Of a DNA stretch of 64,000 bases, positions 56,097 through 64,000 are shown piece by piece. The position numbers and the translations under genes were made by a program. Numbering within the stretch: position 1 is the stretch's first letter; each line of letters opens with the position of its first letter. Location: assembly GCA_000612485.1 (NCBI GenBank), contig CP007494.1, forward strand, positions 496,001 through 560,000, read 5' to 3'. The notes under the pieces were generated by a model. It searched no databases, was not told the DNA's origin, and saw only the letters and a program-made list of their open reading frames with translations. This DNA is from Bordetella holmesii ATCC 51541. Its GTDB lineage: Bacteria; Pseudomonadota; Gammaproteobacteria; Burkholderiales; Burkholderiaceae_B.

Positions 56097-56885
56097 ATGG
56101 ACTACGCTCAACTTCGCAACTTGTTGGAGCCCCTGGTAACCGGTCGGAAGGATGCTGGCACGCACACTATGCTGCCAACACTCTGCGAAGAGTTGGGCCT
56201 GCCCGTGCCTCCCGATGATGGCTCCAAGCGGGAACGAATGACAGCCAGCTTCAATGCGCTTGCGGACACCGAGTTGCCTGCGGTGGCCCGCAAACTGCTG
56301 ATCCGCCAACCGCCCAATGCCACTACGCGCAACCAGATTCAAGACATCCTCTGGAGCGACAGTGCATGCCCGCCCATTCCGCGGCGGTATCGGCGCGAGA
56401 TCGCGCGCAGGCTTAATAGCGAAGACTTGTATGGGGATGCTCGGAGGTTCGACGAGTTGCTGGAATGCCTGTGGATCTTGAACGCCGATGACTGGATGCA
56501 CCTCAAAGGCGGCAACCCCACAGGCCTGCGCGCTGAAATCCAGCAGCACGTTGATCGGCACCCAGAGGATTGGCCGGCCGAAACGCTGTTCGACCAGTTA
56601 GGCGCTTATGACGCTTCCGACCGGCGCTTCGCGCTGTTCCCGGAGGGGATGGCTTCCGCCGACGTGCGTCCCGACGAGGCAGCGCAACGCCACTTCGTCG
56701 CTTGCGTCAACGAGCCACTGCGCGGTTGCAACGTCGAACTACGCGAGACCGACTTGGAAGGCGGTTACCCGGTCTTCTCATTGCTTTCACTGCACGCGGC
56801 GACTAGGAGCCGGCCGAAGAATCTCATCTTCGCCTCACCCGACAAGCCCGACCTGCGCTTCCGCGACGCGCTGGACAACGACTAG
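56097..56885 (+). CDS. AbiJ N-terminal-domain-like abortive-infection protein, apparently truncated
   Basis: A 262-residue protein. Residues 1-110 resemble the AbiJ N-terminal domain type 3: LRNLLEPLVTGRKDAGTH, GSKRERMTASFNALAD and PPIPRRYRREIARRL. The remainder has the FPEGMASADVRPDEAAQRHFV and RPKNLIFASPDKPDLRFRDA blocks I associate with the same family. From memory, relatives continue for tens of residues after this point; here a TAG follows RDALDND, suggesting loss of the C-terminus. It lies 11 bases after the nucleotidyltransferase gene on the same strand. Function by analogy: a phage-triggered growth arrest. Confidence 0.68.
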   Translation: MDYAQLRNLLEPLVTGRKDAGTHTMLPTLCEELGLPVPPDDGSKRERMTASFNALADTELPAVARKLLIRQPPNATTRNQIQDILWSDSACPPIPRRYRREIARRLNSEDLYGDARRFDELLECLWILNADDWMHLKGGNPTGLRAEIQQHVDRHPEDWPAETLFDQLGAYDASDRRFALFPEGMASADVRPDEAAQRHFVACVNEPLRGCNVELRETDLEGGYPVFSLLSLHAATRSRPKNLIFASPDKPDLRFRDALDND

Positions 56886-56901
56886 ATGGGATAGGAGCCG
56901 C

Positions 56902-56919
56902 GTCGGCTTCAGAGCCGAC
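56902..56919 (+). terminator. Hairpin just after the islet genes
   Basis: GTCGGCT-TCAG-AGCCGAC, a perfect 7-bp stem, lies 17 bases after the AbiJ-like stop. No T-run, so termination is tentative. The rest of 56920-57101 shows no gene. Confidence 0.4.
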
Positions 56920-57101
56920 CTTCAGGTCGCGTCAATGCGGCGAGCCGGATACCGCATTGTTGGTCCGAAAAATCTACTTGACTGGGTAAGCTGTGGGCAG
57001 ACTTCACTGATCGCCAGCGAGGTTCAGCCGAAAACTTTTATGCCATTTCAACAACTTAGGAAACTTCTCAGAGTTTCACGGCAGGTGTGATTCGCAAAAT
57101 G

Positions 57102-57172
57102 AGCGGGTGAAGGGAATCGAACCCTCGTATGCAGCTTGGGAAGCTGCCGTTCTACCATTGAACTACACCCGC
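57102..57172 (-). tRNA. glyU: tRNA-Gly (anticodon CCC)
   Basis: Complete cloverleaf on the minus strand: acceptor stem GCGGGTG/CACCCGC, D-arm with TTCAATGGTAGAA, anticodon arm GCAGC-TTCCCAA-GCTGC giving CCC, and T-arm GAGGGTTCGATTCCCTT. Discriminator U; the CCA end is not encoded. Its 3' end faces the AbiE/AbiJ-like islet, as expected if the tRNA served as an integration target, but no repeat of the tRNA end is seen at the islet's far side. Confidence 0.95.
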
Positions 57173-57266
57173 ATCGGGAGGCTGGCGCTGCAACCGGCTC
57201 AAAGGCCGTTTCAACGCAGGCGAGGATTATAGCCTGCCTTGCGGCAGTCGTGTGCCCTGCCCACCT

Positions 57267-57647
57267 TTATTCGGCGCGTTCGGAAATCTCGATCAGGTTC
57301 AGGTCGGGGTCGCGCAGATAAATCGAGCGCAGCGGATGCTCGGCCCCGGTACGGCGCACCGGGCCTTCGATGATGTGAGCGCCCTTGGCATTGATCTGGG
57401 CGATGACCTCATCGAGCGGAATGGAAGCGATAAAGCACAAGTCCAGCGCCCCCGGCACCGGCAAATGGGCCTTGGGTTCGAACTCGCGGCCTTTGATGTG
57501 CAGATTGATCTTCTGGTTGCCAAATCGAAACGCCTTGCGGCCCTGACCAAAACTCTCCAGGCGCATGCCCAGCAGGCCGACATAGAAATCCACGCACGCG
57601 GCTTCATTGGTGGTGGTCAGAACGAGGTGGTCGAGATGGTCGATCAT
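57267..57647 (-). CDS. VOC (glyoxalase/bleomycin-resistance) superfamily protein
   Basis: A 126-residue two-module metal-binding protein. Metal ligands expected from IDHLDHLVL (His), INLHIKG (His), and LIEISE (Glu). The sequence CVDFYVGLLGMRLESF is common in small VOC proteins annotated as glyoxalase or virulence-associated. Substrate unknown. ATG 57647 was chosen by family start; the frame is open upstream. Confidence 0.87.
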   Translation of the reverse strand: MIDHLDHLVLTTTNEAACVDFYVGLLGMRLESFGQGRKAFRFGNQKINLHIKGREFEPKAHLPVPGALDLCFIASIPLDEVIAQINAKGAHIIEGPVRRTGAEHPLRSIYLRDPDLNLIEISERAE

Positions 57648-57708
57648 GCATAGGGCCCCAGAGTGGTTCGTCACGATGGTACCGCCCCAGCGGTTCTGCG
57701 GCCACTGC

Positions 57709-58596
57709 CTAAGCCATTCCCCCGAAATGCTCACGCACGATGGCCAGCGTGCGCTCGGCCAGGGGAGAGCTGTGGCGCGCCGGCCAGATCAACTGGCTGC
57801 GCGAACGCGCCTCATGGTCGAAATTGAGAAACCGCGTGCCCGCCAGCCGGCTGCGCGCCATGCAGGCCGGGACGATGGACACGCCCAGGCCCTGGGAGAC
57901 CAGCGAACACACGCTAAGCCAATGCCTGACCTCGTGACGCACGGCCGGATGAAACCCCGCGGCGACGCACAGCGACAGCACGGTTTCGTGATAACTGGGC
58001 GAGGCTTCGCGCGCGAAGAAAATGAAGTCATCGTTGACCAGTTCGCGCAGCTCCAGTTTGCGTCGCGCGGCCAGCGGGTGGCCCTGCGACAGGCAGACCA
58101 CGAAGGGTTCGGCCATGAGGTCCAGGCTGCGCACTTCGGGTGGCAGCGGATTGGCGTGGACGAACCCCAGGTCGAGCTCACCGCGCTGGATGGCTTCGAT
58201 CTGGTCATGCGAGTTGCGCTCTTGCAAGACCTGCTCCACGCCGGGCAGTTGCAGGCGCAACTGCGCAAGGACGTCTGGCAGGCCGCGGTACAGCATGGAG
58301 CCGACGAATCCGATGCGGCACCGCCCCTGCAAACCGGCGTCGACGCGCTGCACCAGAAGACTGATCTCTTCGGATTGGCGCAGCAGAGCCAGCGCCTGCC
58401 CATAAAGCACCTGGCCCGCCGGCGTCAGATCGACGTGGCGGCTGTTTCGCTCGAGCAGTGTCACACCCAGTTGCGCTTCGAGCTGCCGGATGGCGTAGGA
58501 AAGGGGCGGCTGCGAAATATGCAGACGCCGCGCGGCGCGGCCGAAGTGGCGCTCCTCGGCCACGGCGATGAAATAACGCAGCAGGCGCAGCTCCAT
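57709..58596 (-). CDS. LysR-family transcriptional regulator (CatR/BenM-like)
   Basis: A 295-residue regulator whose start MELRLLRYFIAVAEERHFGRAA and HISQPPLSYAIRQLE are typical of the aromatic/acyl-CoA-responsive LysR group. It is divergent from an acyl-CoA dehydrogenase-Bug-CoA transferase operon with 103 bases between. Likely activator of that operon; the intergenic DNA is AT-rich (T7 run) around the expected promoter. Confidence 0.93.
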   Translation of the reverse strand: MELRLLRYFIAVAEERHFGRAARRLHISQPPLSYAIRQLEAQLGVTLLERNSRHVDLTPAGQVLYGQALALLRQSEEISLLVQRVDAGLQGRCRIGFVGSMLYRGLPDVLAQLRLQLPGVEQVLQERNSHDQIEAIQRGELDLGFVHANPLPPEVRSLDLMAEPFVVCLSQGHPLAARRKLELRELVNDDFIFFAREASPSYHETVLSLCVAAGFHPAVRHEVRHWLSVCSLVSQGLGVSIVPACMARSRLAGTRFLNFDHEARSRSQLIWPARHSSPLAERTLAIVREHFGGMA

Positions 58597-58699
58597 ACGT
58601 CTCCATTGATAGTTTTTTTGTATTGCTCAACATTAAAACAGTATTTGTATGGATAGATAAGCCGGCGCAGCATCGAGCCAACCGACCATTGGAATCGTC

Positions 58700-60376
58700 A
58701 TGCCCGAACAGACCGCCGTCCCGGACTCCCGGGGACAGAACCTCTTCGACGTGGATCCTTACGCAGCGCCCATGGCAGCCTGCTACCTGCCCGAGGATCT
58801 CTATACCCATCTGCTGCCGCACCTGCGCCGGCTTGGGGAACTGGCTGGCGGGCAAATGGACGAGCTGGCCATGACGGCCGACCATCAAGCGCCAACTTTG
58901 TCGGTGCGGCATCGCAGCGGCGCCGATGAGTCCCGCGTCGAAAAACACCCCGCGTACGTCGAGCTGGAGCGTCTGGCCTATAGCGAATTCGGCCTGGCGG
59001 CCTTGTCGCACCGCTCTGGCGTGCTGGGTTGGCCCAAGCCCATGCCGGCGGCGGCCAAGTATGCGCTGAGCCACCTTTTCGTGCAGGCCGAGTTCGGCCT
59101 GTGCTGCCCCGTGAGCATGACCGATTCGCTGGCGCGCACGCTGCGCCGCTACGGAGATCCGGCGCTCGTCGAGCAGGTCGTGCCGCAAGTCACCAGCCTG
59201 GACTTCGACACCCTGCGCCAGGGCGCGATGTTCATGACCGAACAGGGCGCGGGCTCCGACGTCAGCGCCACGACCACGCAGGCCCTGTTGGATGACGACG
59301 GTACCTGGCGCCTGAGCGGCGACAAGTGGTTCTGCTCCAACCCCGACGCCGGCTTTGCCATGGTGCTGGCGCGCAGCGAAGCCGATCCCGGCCTCAAAGG
59401 CGTATCGCTGTTTCTGCTGCCACGCGACCTGCCCGATGGCCGCCACAACAGCTATCGCATTCTGCGCCTGAAAGACAAGCTTGGCACCCGCTCGATGGCC
59501 AGCGGCGAGATCCGCCTGGAAGGCGCGCGCGCCTGGCTGGTGGGCGAGCGCGGCCGCGGCTTCAAGCAGATGGCCGACATGATCAACAACTCGCGGCTGT
59601 CCAATGGCATGCGCGCTGCCGGCCTGATGCGCCGGGCAGTGAGTGAAGCCATGTTCGTCGCGCGCGAGCGCCAGGCCTTTGGCCGCTCGCTGGTCGACAT
59701 GCCCCTGATGCGGCGCCAGCTGGCCAAGATGATGCTCTGGACCGAACAGGCCCGCAGCGTCATGTACCAGACCGCGCAGGCGCTGGCGCAGGCCGAAGCC
59801 GGCCAGGCCAGTCCGGCGCTGGCGCGTATCATGACGCCGCTCATCAAGTTTCGGGCATGCCGTGACGCACGCAAGGTCACGGGCGACGCCATGGAAGTGC
59901 GCGGGGGCTGCGGCTACATCGAAGAGTGGGTCGAACCGCGCCTGATGCGTGATGCCCATCTGGGTTCGATCTGGGAAGGCACGAGCAATATCGTGGCGCT
60001 GGACGTGCTGCGCGCCATCCGCCGCGAAGAGGCCTTGCCCGCTCTGCGCGCCCACGTGGACGCCCTGTTGCAGGCCGGCCGACCCTGCGACCCAGCCCTG
60101 GCCGACAGCCAGAGCCAGGCCGTCGATGGCGCGTTTGCGCTGGCCGCGCACGCCGCGCAAGAACAGCGTGATGACCTGGCCCGTCAGGCGGCCTCGGCCT
60201 TGTATCACGCGCTGTCGGTGGCGGCGCTGCGTTGGGAAGCCCGGCTGCCGGCGCTGGCGGGACGCGGCTTGCTGGCCGACCAGGTCCTGCGCCATCGCCT
60301 ACTGCCGCGCAATCCCTGCCAGGCGCAAGAAAACGAAGATGCGCTGAATCAGCGCGTATTGCAGGCACAAGCCTGA
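58700..60376 (+). CDS. AidB-like acyl-CoA dehydrogenase
   Basis: A 558-residue member of the AidB subgroup: N-terminal extension, the motif FMTEQGAGSDVSATTTQA, GDKWFCSNPDAGFAMVLAR, and GGCGYIEEWVEPRLMRDAHLGSIWEGTSNIV, where Glu in YIEEW-EGTSN is the usual catalytic position. E. coli AidB binds DNA and is linked to alkylation damage; here the operon context with Bug receptor and CoA transferase points to catabolism. Intact. Confidence 0.92.
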   Translation: MPEQTAVPDSRGQNLFDVDPYAAPMAACYLPEDLYTHLLPHLRRLGELAGGQMDELAMTADHQAPTLSVRHRSGADESRVEKHPAYVELERLAYSEFGLAALSHRSGVLGWPKPMPAAAKYALSHLFVQAEFGLCCPVSMTDSLARTLRRYGDPALVEQVVPQVTSLDFDTLRQGAMFMTEQGAGSDVSATTTQALLDDDGTWRLSGDKWFCSNPDAGFAMVLARSEADPGLKGVSLFLLPRDLPDGRHNSYRILRLKDKLGTRSMASGEIRLEGARAWLVGERGRGFKQMADMINNSRLSNGMRAAGLMRRAVSEAMFVARERQAFGRSLVDMPLMRRQLAKMMLWTEQARSVMYQTAQALAQAEAGQASPALARIMTPLIKFRACRDARKVTGDAMEVRGGCGYIEEWVEPRLMRDAHLGSIWEGTSNIVALDVLRAIRREEALPALRAHVDALLQAGRPCDPALADSQSQAVDGAFALAAHAAQEQRDDLARQAASALYHALSVAALRWEARLPALAGRGLLADQVLRHRLLPRNPCQAQENEDALNQRVLQAQA

Positions 60377-60428
60377 TCCCGCGGGGCGGCTCGATCCGCC
60401 CCATGTCCATAACGACAGGAGACACCCC

Positions 60429-61406
60429 ATGCCTACTACGATTTTTCGCCGCCTGGGCGCGGCGCTCGCTCTGGGAGCCTGCCTGGTGGGCGGCGCCCAG
60501 GCAGCCTATCCCGACCATCCCATCACGCTCGTCGTGCCCTTTCCGCCGGGCGGACCGACCGACGCGCTGGCGCGCCGTCTGGCCGAAGGCCTCAAGGATC
60601 AGCTCGGTCAAACCGTCGTGGTGGAAAACCGCGGCGGCGCCGGCGGCAATATCGGCTCCGAGTATGTCGCCCGCGCCAAACCGGACGGCTACACGCTGCT
60701 GTTCGGCACCTCGGGCCCGCTGGCCATCAACGTCAGCCTCTACAAAAACCAGAACTACGATCCGCGCACCAGCTTCACCCCCATCGCCCGCATCGGCCAC
60801 CTGCCCAATATCCTGGTCGTCCACCCCTCGGTGCCCGCCAAGAACGAGCAGGAGCTCATCGCTTATGCCCGCAGCCATCCGGACAAGCTGAGCTATGCGT
60901 CGTCCGGCAACGGCGCGTCCTCGCACCTGGCGGGCGTCCTGTTCAACAACATGGCGCAGACCCGCATTCTGCACGTGCCCTACAAAGGCACCGGCCCGGC
61001 GCTCAACGATCTGGTCGGTGGCCAGGTGTCGATGTCGTTTACCGACATCCTGACGGCCTTGCCTTTCGTGCAATCGGGCAAGCTGCGTCCCATCGGACTG
61101 GCCAGCGCGGATCGCTCCGCCTCGCTGCCCGATCTGCCCACTCTGGCCGAACAGGGCCTGCCCGGCTACGACGTCAGCGTCTTCTTCGGCATCGTCGCGC
61201 CCAAAGGCACACCGCCCGAGATCGTGGACAAGCTCAACAATGCTTTCGTCAATACGCTGGAGTCCCCCGCCGTCAACGAGACGCTGACACGCCAAGGCAT
61301 CGTGCCCGCCAAAGATCGCAGCCCCCAGGCTTTGCAGACGTTCATCAATGACGAGGTGGACAAATGGGGCAAGGTCATTCATCAAGCCAATATTTCCATC
61401 GACTGA
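60429..61406 (+). CDS. Bug/TctC-family periplasmic solute receptor
   Basis: Intact 325-residue receptor. Signal peptide ends GGAQA; motifs LVVPFPPGGPTDALARRL and VVVENRGGAGGNIGSEYVA. C-terminus DEVDKWGKVIHQANISID is the usual family end, useful for judging truncated siblings at 20060 and 50243. It lies between the AidB-like dehydrogenase and the CoA transferase in one operon, with GACAGGAGACA upstream. Confidence 0.92.
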   Translation: MPTTIFRRLGAALALGACLVGGAQAAYPDHPITLVVPFPPGGPTDALARRLAEGLKDQLGQTVVVENRGGAGGNIGSEYVARAKPDGYTLLFGTSGPLAINVSLYKNQNYDPRTSFTPIARIGHLPNILVVHPSVPAKNEQELIAYARSHPDKLSYASSGNGASSHLAGVLFNNMAQTRILHVPYKGTGPALNDLVGGQVSMSFTDILTALPFVQSGKLRPIGLASADRSASLPDLPTLAEQGLPGYDVSVFFGIVAPKGTPPEIVDKLNNAFVNTLESPAVNETLTRQGIVPAKDRSPQALQTFINDEVDKWGKVIHQANISID

Positions 61407-61407
61407 C

Positions 61408-62567
61408 ATGAACGCATCCGCTTTGCCCCAAGGCGCCCTGGCCGGCTGCCGAGTCATTGATCTGTCACGCGTCCTGGGTGGCCCTTATTGCACCCAGATG
61501 CTGGCCGACCATGGCGCCGACGTCCTCAAGATAGAACCGCCCGACGGCGATGAGACCCGAGGGTGGGGCCCGCCCTTTGCCGAAGGTGTGGCGGGCGGCT
61601 CGGCCTCGTATTTTGCGGGTGTCAACCGCAACAAACGCGGCATCACGCTGAACCTGGCGCGGCCTGAAGGGCGAGAGTTCCTGCTGACGCTGCTGGCCGA
61701 TGCCGACGTCGTGGTGGAAAACTTCAAACCCGGCACCATGGAGAAATGGGGCTTGGGCTATGAGCGCCTGAAAACGGACTTCCCGCGCCTGATCCATTGC
61801 CGGGTCAGCGGTTTTGGCGGCGATGGCCCCTTGGGGGGCTGCCGGGCTACGACGCCTGCGCCCAGGCCATGTGCGGCCTGATGAGCGTCAACGGCGAGCG
61901 CGACGGCCCGCCTACCCGGGTCGGCCTGCCCGTGGTCGACATGGTGACCGGCCTGAATGCGACCTCGGCCATTCTGCTGGCGCTTTATGAGCGCGAGCGC
62001 AGCGGCCTGGGACAGTTCCTGGACATCACGCTGTACGACTGCGCGATATCGCTGCTGCATCCGCATGCGGCCAATTACTTCTACGGCGGCAAGGTTCCAC
62101 AGCGCAGTGGCAACGCCCACCCCAACATCGCGCCCTACGAGACCTTCACCACCGCCGCCGGCGAAATCTTTCTGGCCGTCGGCAACAATCGCCAGTTCGC
62201 GGGCTTGTGCGAGATTCTGGACGCCCCGGATCTGGCCGCCGATGCCCGCTTTGCGGACAACGCCGCGCGGCTGACCAACCGGCCGGCATTGCGCGAGGCC
62301 TTGAGCGCCCGGCTCATCGATCACCGTGCTACCGAGCTGGCCGAGCGCCTGCTCAAGCATGGCGTGCCTGCCGCGGCCGTGCAGGACGTGGCCGAGGTTC
62401 TCGATCATCCGCATACGCATCACCGTGGCATGGTGCTCGAAAACGAGGCCTACCGAGGCCTGGCCAGCCCGATCAAGCTGTCGCGCACGCCGGCCAGCCT
62501 GCGCCGCGCGCCGCCCGCCAAGGGCGAGGCCAATGCCGAACTGGGCGTGCCTCCCGAGGCATCCTGA
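61408..62567 (+). pseudogene. Class III CoA transferase (CaiB family), frameshifted
   Basis: CaiB/BaiF-type enzyme of about 387 residues. N-terminal VIDLSRVLGGPYCTQMLADHGA, NRNKRGITLNLARPEG and DVVVENFKPGTM; in the second frame VVDMVTGLNATSA holds the expected catalytic Asp. The frame changes in the G6 run at 61833-61838; G7 restores GPLGGLPGYDACAQ. Third gene of the acyl-CoA dehydrogenase-Bug operon; its ATG overlaps the receptor's stop region. Could be phase-variable, a pseudogene or a sequence error. Confidence 0.88.
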
Positions 62568-62624
62568 CGCCCCGGATCCGCCCCCCGATTTTCCGGGGCG
62601 GCGGCTCCCACTACAATCCGGGTT

Positions 62625-64000
<1,376 letters not shown>

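Noticed and set aside
53292..57172. tRNA-derived attachment repeat or integrase for the islet
   Set aside because: I looked for the tRNA-Gly 3' end sequence on the left side and for an integrase gene; neither is present.
58205..60295. A 696-codon minus-strand ORF opposite the acyl-CoA dehydrogenase
   Set aside because: No recognisable domain; it mirrors the codon pattern of the plus-strand gene and overlaps the LysR gene in another frame.

Overview
The window is GC-rich, densely coded DNA of a betaproteobacterium in the Alcaligenaceae, almost certainly a Bordetella. The evidence is a complete IS481 element, eight tripartite-tricarboxylate-type (Bug) solute receptors that lack membrane partners, and many LysR regulators paired with CoA-dependent catabolic genes. 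IS481 together with many broken genes fits Bordetella holmesii best, but the species name is inference.

Layout. 1-6.8 kb: partial arginase, a broken two-component system, and an iron/cobalamin-type ABC importer with an embedded azurin-like cupredoxin; IS481 sits in the permease gene. 6.8-10.9 kb: a small catabolic operon (decarboxylase-like protein, hydroxyisobutyrate-type dehydrogenase, Bug receptor) divergent from a GntR regulator, then a PaiB-like flavoprotein. 11-15.5 kb: porin, ATPase, binding protein and permease of a second ABC importer, partly broken. 15.6-23 kb: a tandem acyl-CoA dehydrogenase fusion divergent from an overlapping Bug-LysR-Bug-CoA transferase-enoyl-CoA hydratase operon. 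23-33 kb: cysteine dioxygenase/rhodanese pair, LysR, metallophosphoesterase, GST, alpha/beta hydrolase, YggS, PtsJ-like regulator and formylglutamate amidohydrolase. 33-39 kb: nitroreductase, Bug receptor, flavin reductase/luciferase-like monooxygenase pair, LysR and SMP-30. 39-46.6 kb: a six-gene acyl-CoA operon. 46.6-53.3 kb: Bug receptors, SDR, a DUF1269-type protein, hydroxyacyl-CoA dehydrogenase and LysR.

53.9-57.1 kb is the most unusual part. AT-rich leader DNA with an inverted repeat over a promoter is followed by three tightly packed genes: an AbiEi-like protein with an N-terminal PD-(D/E)XK-type motif, an AbiEii-like nucleotidyltransferase whose start region carries a C8 tract, and an AbiJ-N-terminal-domain protein that appears truncated. 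The block abuts the 3' end of a tRNA-Gly(CCC) gene, the usual layout of a defence or toxin-antitoxin islet.

57.2-64 kb: VOC protein; LysR divergent from an AidB-like acyl-CoA dehydrogenase, Bug receptor and CoA transferase operon; trmB; and a partial proline iminopeptidase.

About a dozen genes are split by frameshifts. Every simple frameshift I could resolve is explained by loss of one base, usually in a short G/C run, with no insertions; trmB alone has three. That pattern is at least as consistent with residual homopolymer error in the assembly as with true pseudogenes. Three genes instead carry in-frame stop codons, and one has a larger deletion.
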